A stretch of 64,000 bases of DNA from Halomonas sp. 25-S5 (GCF_029889845.1 NZ_JARANV010000022.1:1-64000); one strand, 5' to 3'. Counted from the stretch's first letter, positions 46,455-56,066 are shown. The notes: a model not told the origin generated them from the letters alone. Numbers and translations: made by a program.

Positions 46455-47717
46455 TCACTGTAGCCGCTCGAGGGCCGGCGGCAGCGGGCGACCGTTGATC
46501 CGCACCCGGCCGCGCACCACGTCGATCTCCAGGTCCTGGGTATCCAGCGGCAGGCCGAGCCACAGGGCCACCACCTTGGGCACCTGGTGCCAGGTGAGGT
46601 CACCGTAGAGCCGCGCCCGCCAGCGGGCCTGCTCGCTGGCCTGTTCATCGGGATCACCGAGTGCGACCAGGCTCAGCGCCTCGAGCCGGCGCGCATCGAA
46701 GAACAGCGCCCCGTCGCCCTGCGCGTCCAGCCCCAGCATCGGGCTGTCCAGGGCGATGGCATGGATGTCCAAGCGTGGCGAGTCCTGGAGCATGGCCAGC
46801 AGCTGCGGCTCCAGCCGCGCGAGCAGCTCGCGGCCATCCTGGGCGGCAGCGCCTCGGGCCGCCTCGTCGCGCAGCACGGCCAGCACGCTGCGCAGGGCGT
46901 CGGCGTGGATCCGCGACAGCTCCAGGGCGACGCGGCCGGTGAGCAGCACCTGCTCCGCCGTCACCAGTCGGTCCAGGATCAGCTCGCTCTCGACGCGCAG
47001 CTCCTGCTCGTCGAGGACCGTGCGGCTGTGCAGGACCAGCCCATGGGCATCCAGCTCGAGGTCCGGCTGATGCCAGGCCAGTCGCTCCACCTTCAGCAAG
47101 TCCTGCTGACGGAAGTGGTAGGCGCCCTCGGTATAGGTATAGCGGCTCTCCAGGGTGGTCGGCCCCGCTTCCAGGGTGACCGGGCCATCGCTGAGCCGCC
47201 AGGACGCGAGACTGGCCTGAAGCCGCCAGTCGCCGTAGACGCCGCCGAAGGTGATCCGCCCGCCGCGGAAGTCGAGCTCGCGCCCCGCCTGGCTGACGAT
47301 GAAGGGCGCCAGCTCGAGCCGCCCCTCCAGGGTGGCGCCGAGGGTACGGTAGCGGGCCTGCCAGGTGGGCGGAGTCGAGGGCAGGGCGTCGCCGAACAGG
47401 CGCCGGTCGCCCGGCCCGAAATGCGGCCTCAGCTCGCCGTCGATGCGGGTGCTTATCACCCCGTGACGCGCCACGTAGGGCAGCTCCAGGTGCCAGGCCT
47501 GGCCGAAGCGGGGGGTCAGGTGGAGGGTGCCACGAGACTCGAGCCAGCCGCGCTCGACGTCGCTGCGCTTCACCGCGAGCTCCCCCCGAGCGGCGAGGTC
47601 ATCCAGGGCCCTGGCGAGTTCGCGCTCGAAGAACACGCCGGAGAAGTACTGGGCGACGGCCCAGAGCAGTGCCAGCCCGACTAGCAGCGGGACGATCAGT
47701 CGTTCCTTGCGCATCAT
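46455..47717 (-). CDS. DUF945 (YdgA-like) exported protein
   Basis: A 420-residue protein with an N-terminal membrane anchor or signal (LIVPLLVGLALLWAVAQYF, then SG) followed by an extended beta-rich region and the start FFERELARALDDL that is typical of the YdgA/DUF945 family. The family is inner-membrane-anchored with unknown function; the beta pattern recalls AsmA-like proteins. Two tandem ATGs exist (47717 and 47714); AAGGAG spacing favours the second. Confidence 0.75.
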   Translation of the reverse strand: MMRKERLIVPLLVGLALLWAVAQYFSGVFFERELARALDDLAARGELAVKRSDVERGWLESRGTLHLTPRFGQAWHLELPYVARHGVISTRIDGELRPHFGPGDRRLFGDALPSTPPTWQARYRTLGATLEGRLELAPFIVSQAGRELDFRGGRITFGGVYGDWRLQASLASWRLSDGPVTLEAGPTTLESRYTYTEGAYHFRQQDLLKVERLAWHQPDLELDAHGLVLHSRTVLDEQELRVESELILDRLVTAEQVLLTGRVALELSRIHADALRSVLAVLRDEAARGAAAQDGRELLARLEPQLLAMLQDSPRLDIHAIALDSPMLGLDAQGDGALFFDARRLEALSLVALGDPDEQASEQARWRARLYGDLTWHQVPKVVALWLGLPLDTQDLEIDVVRGRVRINGRPLPPALERLQ

Positions 47718-47791
47718 GCCGCTCCTTACCCGCGCCTTGTCCGTTCACCCTTGCGTCGTCGGGACGCTGGAAAACTTTCAGTGCCGCCGGA

Positions 47792-48265
47792 TCAATGGAG
47801 CCAGAACCACAGGTGCATGGTACTCCATGCATACACGGCGGCGAGGACATCGTCGATCATGATGCCGAAGCCGCCGGCCACCCGCCGGTCCGCCCAGCGG
47901 ATCGGCCAGGGCTTGAAGACATCGAAGATGCGGAAGATCACGAACCCCCAGAGGGCGGCTTCCCAGGAGAAAGGCACGGCCGCCATGGTCAGCCAGTAGC
48001 CGACGAACTCGTCCCAGACGATGCCCGAGTGGTCGTGGACCCCCAGGTCGCGGGAGGTCTTGTCGCACAGCCAGATACCCCAGAAAAAGGTCACCGCCAC
48101 CAGGCCCAGGTACCAGCCCAGCGGCAGCTCGGAGAGCAGCCAGTAGAAGGGAATCGCGGCCAGGGTGCCGAAGGTGCCGGGCGCGAAGGGCACGGTGCCA
48201 CTGCCCAGCCCGAAGGCCAGGAAGTGCACGGGGCGTCGCCAGACGCTGGCGGGAGCCTGATTCAT
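47792..48265 (-). CDS. pgpA: Phosphatidylglycerophosphatase A
   Basis: A 157-residue inner-membrane phosphatase making phosphatidylglycerol. Conserved pieces are FLAFGLGSGTVPFAPGTFGT, HDHSGIVWDEFVGYWLTM, the catalytic-type FRIFDVFKPWPI and a GGFGIMIDDVLAA end. The ATG overlaps the thiL stop (ATGA), the usual gammaproteobacterial order. Confidence 0.95.
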   Translation of the reverse strand: MNQAPASVWRRPVHFLAFGLGSGTVPFAPGTFGTLAAIPFYWLLSELPLGWYLGLVAVTFFWGIWLCDKTSRDLGVHDHSGIVWDEFVGYWLTMAAVPFSWEAALWGFVIFRIFDVFKPWPIRWADRRVAGGFGIMIDDVLAAVYAWSTMHLWFWLH

Positions 48266-49221
48266 GGCGCGGCGCCTCCCGAAAAGTGCTGCCAGCCCCG
48301 CTCGCCGGTGACCGTCACGCCCTGCACACCGGGTTCGTCGCTGAAATAGCCGATCACCGTGAGGGCCAGGCCCAGGGCGGCCAGCCGGGCGCGGGCCGCG
48401 TCGAGGTGTTCGGGGGGCAGGCCGAGCAGCAGCTCGTAGTCATCACCGCCGTGGAGCCCCGCCTCGCGGGCCCCCTCCTCGCCCAGCGCCGCCACCAGGC
48501 CCTCGGCCAGGGGCAGCGTGTCGGGCGTCAGCTCGGCCCCGACGCCCGAGGCCTCGAGGACATGCCCGAGGTCGGCCAGCAGGCCGTCGGAGATATCGAT
48601 GGCGGCGCTGGCCAGGCCGCGCATGGCCAGGCCCGCCGCCAGGCGCGGCAGCGGGTGGAGGTAGCGCCTGAGCAGCGGATGGTCGGTGTCCCGCTCGCCA
48701 CGCCGCCACAGGGCCAGCCCTCCGGCCCCGCCCCCCAGCGCACCGGTCACCGCCAGCAGGTCACCCGGCCGAGCCCCGCTGCGGGTCAGCGCCTGCCCGG
48801 GGGGCACCTCGCCCATCACCGTCACGCCGATGGCCAGTTCGCCGCGGGTCACGTCGCCGCCCACCAGGGCCGTGCCGGTGGCATCGCAGAGGGCATGGAA
48901 GCCGCGAGCGAACTCCCCCAGCCAGGCATCGTCATCGGCCGCCGGCAGGGTCAGCGACATCAGGCACCAGCGGGCACGGGCGCCCATGGCGGCGAGGTCG
49001 CTCAGGCTGACCGCCAGCGCCCGGTGGCCGACCGCCACGGCCGGGGCATCCTCGGGAAAGTGGATGCCGGCCACCGAGGTATCCACGCTGACCGCCAGCC
49101 GCTGCCCGGGGGTCGGGGCCAGCAGGGTGCAGTCGTCCCCCACGCCCAGGGTCACGCCGGCCTCCGCCCCCGGCGGGTCGGGAGTGAAGAAGCGGGTGAT
49201 GAGTTCGAATTCGCTGTGCAT
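48262..49221 (-). CDS. thiL: Thiamine-monophosphate kinase
   Basis: A 319-residue PurM-like kinase forming thiamine pyrophosphate. It contains GVGDDCTLL, VSVDTSVAGIHFP, GHRALAVSLSDLAAMGARA, GGDVTRG and AIDISDGLLADLGH, then the end motif HGGDDYELLLGLP. It lies in the nusB-thiL-pgpA run, coupled downstream to pgpA; the 13-bp gap to nusB suggests co-transcription. Confidence 0.95.
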   Translation of the reverse strand: MHSEFELITRFFTPDPPGAEAGVTLGVGDDCTLLAPTPGQRLAVSVDTSVAGIHFPEDAPAVAVGHRALAVSLSDLAAMGARARWCLMSLTLPAADDDAWLGEFARGFHALCDATGTALVGGDVTRGELAIGVTVMGEVPPGQALTRSGARPGDLLAVTGALGGGAGGLALWRRGERDTDHPLLRRYLHPLPRLAAGLAMRGLASAAIDISDGLLADLGHVLEASGVGAELTPDTLPLAEGLVAALGEEGAREAGLHGGDDYELLLGLPPEHLDAARARLAALGLALTVIGYFSDEPGVQGVTVTGERGWQHFSGGAAP

Positions 49222-49234
49222 CAGGGGCGGGCCT

Positions 49235-49738
49235 TCAGCGGCGGCGAGCGGTGACCTCGGCGGATCTCAGCCGCCCGGCGAGCTTGTCGAGGATGCCGTT
49301 GACGTACTTGTGCCCGTCGGTGGCACCGAAGGACTTGGCCAGCTCGACCCCTTCGTTGATCACCGCGCGATAGGGCACCTCGAGGCGACGGGAAAGCTCG
49401 TAGGCGCCCAGGCGCAGGATCGCCAGCTCGATGGGATCGAGGTCCTCGAGACGCCGGTCGAGCAGCGGCGCGATGGCGGCATCGAGCTCCCGGCGCTGGT
49501 TCGCCACGTTGTGCAGCAGCTCGTGGAAGAGCGCCAGGTCGGCGATCTCCATGACCTTATGCCAGTTCTCGTGGTCCTCGAGATCGTCGTCGGCCACCTG
49601 GCTGCGGAACTCGGACTCCACGGCGCTGATCGACTTCCCGGTCATCTGCCACTGGTAGAGGCCCTGCACCGCCAGTTCACGGGCCGCATGGCGGGACTGC
49701 TGGGCCTTCGACGGGGCCCGCGGGCGCTCGCCGCTCAT
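49235..49738 (-). CDS. nusB: Transcription antitermination factor NusB
   Basis: A 167-residue helical RNA-binding protein that with NusE assembles the antitermination complex on rRNA leaders. It has [20 protein letters not shown] and the C-terminal [20 protein letters not shown], then [21 protein letters not shown]. The ATG overlaps the ribH stop as ATGA. Confidence 0.96.
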   Translation of the reverse strand: MSGERPRAPSKAQQSRHAARELAVQGLYQWQMTGKSISAVESEFRSQVADDDLEDHENWHKVMEIADLALFHELLHNVANQRRELDAAIAPLLDRRLEDLDPIELAILRLGAYELSRRLEVPYRAVINEGVELAKSFGATDGHKYVNGILDKLAGRLRSAEVTARRR

Positions 49739-50235
49739 GCCTCACCCCCGTCGTCGGCATCATCGCCGAAGCAGCGCAGCAGCGAGACCATCTCCATGGC
49801 CGCCATGGCCGCCTCGGCGCCCTTGTTGCCGGCCTTGGTGCCGGCGCGCTCGATGGCCTGCTCGATGGACTCGACGGTCAGCACGCCGTTGGCCACCGGG
49901 GTGTCGAACTCCAGCTGCAGGTGGCCCATGGCGGTGTTGCAGCCGCCGGCGACGTACTCAAAGTGCGGGGTGCCACCGCGGATCACCGCCCCCAGGGCGA
50001 TCACCGCGTCGGGGCGTGCTACCTGCAGCACGCGCTTGATGGCCAGCGGCAGCTCCCAGGCGCCGGGCACGTGGACGATATCGATGCCCTGCGGATCGAC
50101 GCCATGGCGCACCAGGCTGTCCACGGCGCCCTCGACCAGGCTGTCCACTACATGATGATTGAAGCGGCCGACCACGATCACGTAGCGGCCATCGACGTCG
50201 ACGAAGCTGCCTTCGACTTGGGAAATCGGTTGCAT
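49735..50235 (-). CDS. ribH: 6,7-dimethyl-8-ribityllumazine synthase
   Basis: A 166-residue enzyme condensing 5-amino-6-ribitylaminouracil with dihydroxybutanone phosphate, the penultimate step of riboflavin synthesis. Landmarks: [53 protein letters not shown] and the catalytic ANGVLTVES region. It belongs to the rib-nus operon; AGGA precedes the ATG. Confidence 0.95.
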   Translation of the reverse strand: MQPISQVEGSFVDVDGRYVIVVGRFNHHVVDSLVEGAVDSLVRHGVDPQGIDIVHVPGAWELPLAIKRVLQVARPDAVIALGAVIRGGTPHFEYVAGGCNTAMGHLQLEFDTPVANGVLTVESIEQAIERAGTKAGNKGAEAAMAAMEMVSLLRCFGDDADDGGEA

Positions 50236-50276
50236 GGTTCGGTGTCCTGAGAGATCCGGGGCTTGAAGGTCCGGCA

Positions 50277-50299
50277 GGCATGGCCATCGGGGCCATGCC
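50277..50299. other. Intra-operon hairpin between ribBA and ribH
   Basis: GGCATGGCC and GGCCATGCC form a 9-bp stem with a 5-nt loop in the 85-bp ribBA-ribH spacer. No T tract follows. It may adjust relative expression. No FMN riboswitch fold was recognised here or upstream of ribBA. Confidence 0.45.
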
Positions 50300-50320
50300 G
50301 TAGTGTGAAAGGCGACAGCG

Positions 50321-51484
50321 CTAGTCGTCGTCCTGCCCGGCGGTCGCCTGCTCGCCGGGCTCGAGTCGCTCCACCACCTCGAGGTCGAAGCCGGAGAGCG
50401 CCGAGAACTTCCAGGGCGAGCTCAGCAGGCGCATCCTGCCCACCCCCAGGTGGCGCAGGATCTGCGAGCCGGTGCCGATGGTCAGGTAGTTGCCGGCGCC
50501 GTCGGAGTCGCTGGTGCGCGGCGGCCGACGGCGCTCCAGGAACACCTCGAGCAGGTCATGGAGATCCTGGCGCGGGCGCCCGTCGTCGAGCAGCACGAAG
50601 ACCCCGTGATCGGCCCGCGCCACCTCGGCAACCGCCTGCTGGGCGGTCCAGCTCGGCTTGTCGCCCTTCTGCAGGGCGAGCAGATCGCGCATCACGTTGG
50701 CCAGGTGCACGCGCACCGTGGTCAGCGCCTCGGGGTGCGGGTGGCCCTTGACCAGCGCCAGGTGATGGGCGCCCTGGATGCTGTCGCGGAAGACGTGCAG
50801 GTTGAGCTCACCGAAGGCGGTCTGCACCGGCGTCGATTCCACCGGCTGCACGGTCTGCTCGTTGTGGATGCGATAGTGGATGAGGTCGGCGATGGTGCCC
50901 ATCTTCAGGCCATGCTCGACGGCGAAGCGCTCGAGCTCCGCCCGGCGGGCCATGCTGCCGTCCTCGTTCATGACCTCGCAGATCACGCCGCTGGGGTCGA
51001 GGCCGGCCAGGGCGGCGAGATCGCAAGCCGCCTCGGTATGGCCGGCGCGGCGCAGCACGCCGCCGGGCTCGGCCATCAGCGGGAAGATGTGGCCGGGCTG
51101 GACGATGTCGGCGGCAACCGCATCGCGGGCGACCGCGGCGCGCACGGTGCGTGCCCGGTCGGCGGCGGAGATGCCGGTGGTCACGCCCTCGGCGGCCTCG
51201 ATGGAGAGGGTGAACTTGGTCCCGAAGCCGGAGCCGTTGTCGCGCACCATCAGCGGCAGCTGGAGACGCTCGCAACGCTCGCGGGTCATCGGCAGGCAGA
51301 TCAGGCCCCTGGCGTGGCGCGCCATGAAGTTGATGTGCTCGGCCTCGACCTTCTCGGCGGCCATGATGATGTCGCCTTCGTTCTCGCGATCCTCGTCATC
51401 CATCAGGATCACCATCCGGCCCTGACGGATGTCCTCGACCAGTTCTTCGATGGGGGCCAGGCCCCCGGATGAGGCGTGCACCAT
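50321..51484 (-). CDS. ribBA: 3,4-dihydroxy-2-butanone-4-phosphate synthase with degenerate GTP cyclohydrolase II domain
   Basis: A 387-residue two-domain protein. The N-terminal RibB half (about 1-205) is intact: [43 protein letters not shown] and [15 protein letters not shown]. The C-terminal half keeps the RibA fold outline but contains no cysteine at all, so the zinc-binding CxxGDxFxxxxCxC motif of GTP cyclohydrolase II is gone. Comparable RibB-RibA' proteins are known in Pseudomonas, where a separate RibA does the reaction. It therefore probably supplies only dihydroxybutanone phosphate. GGAG precedes the ATG. Confidence 0.9.
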   Translation of the reverse strand: MVHASSGGLAPIEELVEDIRQGRMVILMDDEDRENEGDIIMAAEKVEAEHINFMARHARGLICLPMTRERCERLQLPLMVRDNGSGFGTKFTLSIEAAEGVTTGISAADRARTVRAAVARDAVAADIVQPGHIFPLMAEPGGVLRRAGHTEAACDLAALAGLDPSGVICEVMNEDGSMARRAELERFAVEHGLKMGTIADLIHYRIHNEQTVQPVESTPVQTAFGELNLHVFRDSIQGAHHLALVKGHPHPEALTTVRVHLANVMRDLLALQKGDKPSWTAQQAVAEVARADHGVFVLLDDGRPRQDLHDLLEVFLERRRPPRTSDSDGAGNYLTIGTGSQILRHLGVGRMRLLSSPWKFSALSGFDLEVVERLEPGEQATAGQDDD

Positions 51485-51634
51485 GGAGTCTCCATTGATT
51501 CAGCGTGGTGGCTGTCGTCATCCGACGACGAGCGGGTCGCCATCGGGCGTCGCCACCTCGAAACCGCGTCAGGGTACCGTGGCGCGTCGTCGGGCGCCAG
51601 TAAACAGCCGCGTCGTCGGGCGCCAGTTCTGAAG

Positions 51635-51666
51635 GGCCAAGCGGCCAAGCGGCCAAGCGGCCAGGC
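51635..51666. repeat. 8-bp tandem array, four copies of GGCCAAGC
   Basis: Four near-perfect copies lie in the 271-bp gap between ribBA and ribD, followed by CTTGCCCCTTGCC-type short repeats and a single 14-bp GCTTGTAGCT unit at 51747. No gene or riboswitch is seen in the gap, which is where ribE commonly lies in related operons. Confidence 0.85.
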
Positions 51667-51755
51667 GGAGTCTCAAGTAGAAAGTAACAAGAATCCCCTT
51701 GCCCCTTGCCCCTTGCCACTTGCTACTCGACCCTTGGCTGCTCGGCGCTTGTAGC

Positions 51756-52883
51756 TCACCGCGGCCGGGCGGTAATCCGCCAATCCTGGCCCACGGCGCG
51801 GATATCGAGGATCTCCAGCCCCTTCTGCTGGGCCATCAGGGTCAGGCCCGGCAGCGCGAAGAGCGGACGCGCCTCGCCGCCGAGCAGGGTCGGCGCCACG
51901 AACAGCTGCATCTCGTCGATCAGACCGGCCTCGAGCATGGCACCGGCCAGCGTCGCCCCGGTCTCCAGCAGCACCTCGTTGGCCTGCTCGGCCTCGGCCA
52001 GGTGGCGCAGCAGAGCATCGAGGTCGACGCGGCCGTCGGGGCCCGCGGGCATCGCCACCACCTCGGCGCCGGCGGCCTGGAGCCTTTTGCGCCGCTCGGG
52101 CTCGTGGTCGACCAGGGTGGCCACCAGGGTGCGGCCGGGCTCGCGCAGGCAGGCCGCGGCCAGCGGCAGGCGCAGCCGGGAGTCCACCACCACGCGCAGC
52201 GGCTGGCGGGCGACAAGCGCCTCGCCCTCGGGCAGTTCGAGCTGCTCGGGCCGCACGGTGAGCCGGGCGTTGTCGAAGATGATCGACTCGACCCCGGTGA
52301 GGATGGCGCTGGAGCGGGCGCGCAGGCGCTGAACCTCGCGGCGGGCCTGGGGCCCGGTGATCCACTGGGACTCGCCGGAGCGCATGGCGGTGCGGCCGTC
52401 GAGGCTCATGGCCATCTTCAGGCGCACGAAGGGGCGGCCGTGGGACATGCGCATCACGAAGCCGGGGTTGAGCGCCAGCGCCTCCTCCTCGAGCAGGCCC
52501 ACCGCCACCTCGATGCCGGCGGCGCGCAGCCGGGCGATGCCCCGACCGGCGACGCTAGGGTTGGGGTCCTGCATGGCCACCACCACTCGCGCCACGCCGG
52601 CCTCGACCAGCGCCAGGGCACAGGGGCCGGTGCGCCCCTGGTGGGAGCAGGGCTCCAGGGTCACGTAGGCGGTGGCGCCGCGGGCACGGTCCCCCGCCGC
52701 TCGCAGGGCGTGGATCTCAGCATGGGGTTCGCCGGCCCGCTCGTGCCAGCCCTCGCCGACCACCCGGCCATCCTTGACCAGCACGCAACCCACCCGGGGG
52801 TTGGGGTCGGTGGTATAGCGCCCGCGGCGCGCCAGCGTCACGGCACGCGCCATCCAGGCCTCGGGGAAGGCGTGCTGCGCCAT
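51756..52883 (-). CDS. ribD: Bifunctional diaminohydroxyphosphoribosylaminopyrimidine deaminase / reductase
   Basis: A 375-residue riboflavin enzyme. The N-terminal deaminase has zinc motifs PHAEIHAL and TLEPCSHQGRTGPC. The C-terminal reductase starts near 150 (PFVRLKMAMSLDGRTAM, ESQWITGPQARREVQRLRAR, ILTGVESI). The ATG overlaps the nrdR stop by one base (TGATG). It is separated from ribBA by a 271-bp repeat-bearing gap. Confidence 0.95.
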   Translation of the reverse strand: MAQHAFPEAWMARAVTLARRGRYTTDPNPRVGCVLVKDGRVVGEGWHERAGEPHAEIHALRAAGDRARGATAYVTLEPCSHQGRTGPCALALVEAGVARVVVAMQDPNPSVAGRGIARLRAAGIEVAVGLLEEEALALNPGFVMRMSHGRPFVRLKMAMSLDGRTAMRSGESQWITGPQARREVQRLRARSSAILTGVESIIFDNARLTVRPEQLELPEGEALVARQPLRVVVDSRLRLPLAAACLREPGRTLVATLVDHEPERRKRLQAAGAEVVAMPAGPDGRVDLDALLRHLAEAEQANEVLLETGATLAGAMLEAGLIDEMQLFVAPTLLGGEARPLFALPGLTLMAQQKGLEILDIRAVGQDWRITARPR

Positions 52884-53368
52884 CAGGCGGCTCCCGACGG
52901 GTCCGTGGGGAAGCCGGGCTCCTGGGCCAGGCGGTCGATCTCGGCGCGGAACTCGTCGATGTCCTGGAAGCTGCGATAGACCGAGGCGAAGCGGATGTAG
53001 GCCACCTGATCGAGGCGCTTGAGGGCCTGCATGACCTCCTCACCGATGTCCCGGGCGTGGATCTCGCGCTCGCCCCGGGCGCGCAGATTCTGGCGAATGC
53101 GCTCCACCGCCACCTCGATGGACTCGGCACTGACCGGGCGCTTCTCCAGCGCCCGGAGCATGCCGGCGCGCAGCTTGGTCTCGTCGAATACCTCCCGCGT
53201 GCCATCGGACTTGATCACTCGCGGCATCACCAGCTCGGCGGTCTCGTAGGTGGTGAAGCGCTCGCCACAGGCCGCGCACTGGCGCCGCCGCCGTACCTGG
53301 TCGCCATCCGCCACCAGGCGAGAATCGGTCACGCGCGTGTCGTTGGCGCCACAGAAGGGGCAATGCAT
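52883..53368 (-). CDS. nrdR: Transcriptional repressor NrdR
   Basis: A 161-residue repressor of ribonucleotide reductase genes. An N-terminal zinc ribbon (CPFC near residue 3 and CAAC near 31) is followed by an ATP-cone domain ([35 protein letters not shown]). It is the first gene of the nrdR-ribD pair, a very common order; no clear ribosome site precedes the ATG. Confidence 0.96.
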   Translation of the reverse strand: MHCPFCGANDTRVTDSRLVADGDQVRRRRQCAACGERFTTYETAELVMPRVIKSDGTREVFDETKLRAGMLRALEKRPVSAESIEVAVERIRQNLRARGEREIHARDIGEEVMQALKRLDQVAYIRFASVYRSFQDIDEFRAEIDRLAQEPGFPTDPSGAA

Positions 53369-53454
53369 AGGGATAAACCCGAGGTCGATGGAAAGGCTGT
53401 TGCCGCATTGTAACGGTTCGCAAGGAAGGCGCCCAGCAACTGCCGGCCCGGGGG

Positions 53455-53510
53455 CAGGGCAATACTGCTATCTACGATTGCCCTGCGGTCCGGGGGAACC
53501 AGTGGTTCCC
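53455..53510 (-). terminator. Two hairpins downstream of the PCuAC gene
   Basis: GGGAACC-AGT-GGTTCCC (53494-53510) lies directly after the stop codon of the copper chaperone, followed on the minus strand by a 10-bp stem GCAGGGCAAT/ATTGCCCTGC (53455-53487). They separate it from nrdR; T tracts are absent. The interval 53369-53454 is otherwise empty. Confidence 0.55.
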
Positions 53511-53513
53511 GTG

Positions 53514-53963
53514 CTAGCCATCGCCCTGCATGTCCATCGGTTGCACCCGCCTCACCGGGGCCTCGACACTCAGGGTCTCGCCATTGTCGAGTGTCAGGGT
53601 GAACTCGACACGCTCGCCCTCGGCCGGGGGCCTGGCCAGCTCGAAGAACATCAGGTGCCAGCCGCCTGGTGCCAGCCGCACGGTCTCGCCGGCCGGCACC
53701 GGGATCGTCTCGACCTGACGCATCTGCATCACGCCATCCACCATCACGTGGTTGTGCAGCTCCAGGCTGCCGGCCAGGGGCGAGCTGCCCCCGACCAGCG
53801 CCAGGTCCGCCTCGCCCGGGTTGGTAAGCTCCATGAAGGCGGCGGTGGTGGGCGACCCCGGCGGCACCGCCCGCACCCGGGCCTCCTCGACGGTAAGGGA
53901 CTGGGCCAGGGCGGTGGCGCTGAACAGCGAAAACAGGACCAGCGGTAGGGCAGCGATGCGCAT
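53514..53963 (-). CDS. Periplasmic copper chaperone, PCu(A)C family
   Basis: A 149-residue exported protein with a signal peptide (MRIAALPLVLFSLFSATALA). The PCuAC copper motif reads LHNHVMVDGVMQMRQV, then about 20 residues later GGWHLMFF, giving the H-M...H-M ligand set. Members deliver Cu(I) to the CuA or CuB centres of cytochrome oxidase or act in copper homeostasis. The start at 53963 is favoured by the signal peptide; ATG 53978 would add five residues. It is divergent from dsbG. Confidence 0.88.
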   Translation of the reverse strand: MRIAALPLVLFSLFSATALAQSLTVEEARVRAVPPGSPTTAAFMELTNPGEADLALVGGSSPLAGSLELHNHVMVDGVMQMRQVETIPVPAGETVRLAPGGWHLMFFELARPPAEGERVEFTLTLDNGETLSVEAPVRRVQPMDMQGDG

Positions 53964-54194
53964 GTCGGTTGACTCCATGGGCTCAGGGGGACACATCGAG
54001 CTTACCCTGCCTCGACGTAGACGGGGAGCGGGATGCGACATCGCGTCCCGCCGGCAGCCGGGGCGATTAATCCACGCCTAATGACCTCGTGGCAGGATGG
54101 GAACTACCGGGCCCCCGGCAGGTCTCCACGACACCCCTTCATGACATCTCTTCATAACCTCCTTCATAACCTCTCTTTATAACAGGACATCGCG

Positions 54195-54959
54195 ATGCGA
54201 ACTCTATTCCTCTCCCTGACGGCCGGCCTGGTCACACTCTCGCTGACCTCGGCGCTCGCCGCCGACGACCACTGGCCGGCGCCGGTCCAAGCGCTGGTAG
54301 ACCAGGGCCTGGAGATCCACGGCGAATTCGCGGCCCCGGGCGGGCTCAGCGGCTACGCCGCCAGCCACCGGGGCCGCGAGATGGCCATCTACCTCACGCC
54401 GGACGGCGACCATGCCGTGGTCGGCACCCTGCTCGATGCCGAGGGCAACGACCTCTCCGCCGCGCCGCTGGACGAACACGTGCGCAGCGGCCAGGAGGCC
54501 GAGGTGTGGCAGCGGCTCGAGGAGAGCCACTGGATCCAGGACGGCGACCCGCAGGCAGCACGCGTGATCTACACCTTCACCGACCCCAACTGCCCCTACT
54601 GCGCGCGCTTCCACGCGCAGAGCCGCCCCTGGGTCGAGGCCGGCAAGGTGCAGCTGCGCCACATCATGGTCGGCATCCTGCGCAGCGACAGCCCGGCCAA
54701 AGCGGCCGCCCTGCTCGGCGCCGAAGACCCCGCCGCGGCGCTACAGGCACACCAGGCCAGTGACAGCGGCATCGCCGCCGCTGCCCAGCCCCGCGAGATC
54801 GAGGAGCAGGTCTACGCCAACAACCAGCTCTTCGAGGGCCTGGGGCTGATGGCCACGCCCACCACCTACTACCGCAACGAGGCCGGCCGCCTGGAGAAGG
54901 TCGAGGGAGCGCCCGACGCAGCACGCCTCGAGGCGATGATGGGCGCGCCGCGCCCCTGA
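54195..54959 (+). CDS. dsbG: Periplasmic thiol:disulfide isomerase DsbG-like
   Basis: A 254-residue exported protein: signal peptide (about 1-22), an N-terminal dimerisation domain, and a thioredoxin-like domain with the active site CPYC at 133-136 (FTDPNCPYCARF) and a cis-proline loop (LMATPTTYY). DsbG reduces or repairs sulfenylated single cysteines and isomerises disulfides in the periplasm. AGGA precedes the ATG. Just upstream at about 54138-54180 three CTTCATAACCTC-like repeats make a short AT-rich leader, probably containing the promoter. Confidence 0.9.
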   Translation: MRTLFLSLTAGLVTLSLTSALAADDHWPAPVQALVDQGLEIHGEFAAPGGLSGYAASHRGREMAIYLTPDGDHAVVGTLLDAEGNDLSAAPLDEHVRSGQEAEVWQRLEESHWIQDGDPQAARVIYTFTDPNCPYCARFHAQSRPWVEAGKVQLRHIMVGILRSDSPAKAAALLGAEDPAAALQAHQASDSGIAAAAQPREIEEQVYANNQLFEGLGLMATPTTYYRNEAGRLEKVEGAPDAARLEAMMGAPRP

Positions 54960-55029
54960 GGCGGCGCGACGCGCCACCATGACGACCCTCCCGCCGGCAG
55001 GGCCGACGGGGGATGGCGCGCCAGGCCGA

Positions 55030-55458
55030 TCAGCGGCCGGCGGGGATCGCCCGGGCCAGGAACCAGCCGGCCACCATGGCCACCAGCATGGCGACAAGCG
55101 GGCCGGTGAGCCCGGCGATAGAGGCGAAGGCCGGACCCGGGCAGTAACCGGAGAGCCCCCAGCCGATGCCGAACAGCGCGGCACCGCCGATCAGGCGGCC
55201 GTCCAGGTCCTGCCGGGTAGGCAGCTGGAAACGCTCGCCGAACACCGGATTGGGGCGACGCAGCACCAGTCGGTAGCCGATGAAGTTGGTCACGACGGCA
55301 CCGCCCAGCACGAACATCAGGGTCGGGTCCCAGGCGCCGGCGACATCCAGGAAACCGAGCACCCGTGCCGGGTCGGTCATGCCGGAGACCGCCAGGCCGA
55401 GGCCGAAGATCAGCCCCGCGATATAGCCCATGAGCGTTTTCAAGGTCTCGGTCTTCAT
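55030..55458 (-). CDS. YeeE/YedE-family half transporter (DUF6691)
   Basis: A 142-residue membrane protein, the shorter half of a split YeeE/YedE (sulfur compound transporter) pair. It carries GYIAGLIFGLGLAVSGMTDP at the N-terminus and GLSGYCPGPAFASIAGL, where C106 corresponds to the conserved cysteine lining the sulfur-transfer path in YeeE. The ATG overlaps the stop of the partner gene (ATGA). Similar pairs (PmpA/PmpB type) belong to the persulfide-responsive BigR/SqrR-type regulons of other proteobacteria. Confidence 0.88.
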   Translation of the reverse strand: MKTETLKTLMGYIAGLIFGLGLAVSGMTDPARVLGFLDVAGAWDPTLMFVLGGAVVTNFIGYRLVLRRPNPVFGERFQLPTRQDLDGRLIGGAALFGIGWGLSGYCPGPAFASIAGLTGPLVAMLVAMVAGWFLARAIPAGR

Positions 55459-55916
55459 ACGCCACCTCCGATCACGTGCCGAACCACGAAGACGGTGATG
55501 ATCGCCGCCCCCAGGAACGTCAGGGTTGCCACCAGGGAGCGCATCGACAGCCGGGCGAGGCCGCAGACGCCGTGGCCACTGGTACAGCCGCTGCCCAGAC
55601 CCGTGCCCAGGCCCACCAGCAGGCCGGCCACCAGCATCAGCGGTACACCCCCCGCAGGCGCGCCGACGACCTCGCCGGGGCTGCCGGCCACGTTACCCAG
55701 ACCACCGCCCAGCAGCATCAGCACGACAGGGCCGCTGATCAGGCCGAGCACGAAGGCCAGGCGCCAGGCGCTGTCCCCCCTGGGACGCGCGGTGATCAAA
55801 TTACCGATGATGCCGCTGATGCCGGCGATGCGGCCCAGGGTCGCCATCAGCCAGGTGGCGGACAGGCCGATGAGAATGCCACCGGCCAGGCCCTGCAGGG
55901 ATGAATTCCAGTCCAC
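55455..55916 (-). CDS. YeeE/YedE-family half transporter
   Basis: A 153-residue membrane protein with about four or five helices, the partner of the downstream gene. It contains GLGTGLGSGCTSGHGVCGLA with C111 and C118, the cysteine-bearing signature of the YeeE/YedE thiosulfate/sulfur transporters. The start is GTG 55916, preceded by AGGAG. Together the two half proteins are expected to form one transporter importing thiosulfate or a reduced sulfur species. Confidence 0.88.
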   Translation of the reverse strand: MDWNSSLQGLAGGILIGLSATWLMATLGRIAGISGIIGNLITARPRGDSAWRLAFVLGLISGPVVLMLLGGGLGNVAGSPGEVVGAPAGGVPLMLVAGLLVGLGTGLGSGCTSGHGVCGLARLSMRSLVATLTFLGAAIITVFVVRHVIGGGV

Positions 55917-56066
55917 GCTTTCTCTCCTCTACTGCATCCAGGAATGCCATTTCTCGAATCGCTGCAATGACCAGCGGTTTTCGCCCCTGCTCGATCAGCG
56001 CCATTCGTCGAGGCGTCGAACCGGCAATAAATGCGCTTCGACAACGGCCCTATCGGTCCAGCCGGC

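Noticed and set aside
43944..46463. 877-codon plus-strand frame antisense to lon
   Set aside because: A shadow of lon; rich in H, G, L and V with no recognisable domain or start signal.
51485..51755. FMN riboswitch upstream of ribBA
   Set aside because: The conserved FMN-aptamer core sequences were not found; the gap consists of short repeats.
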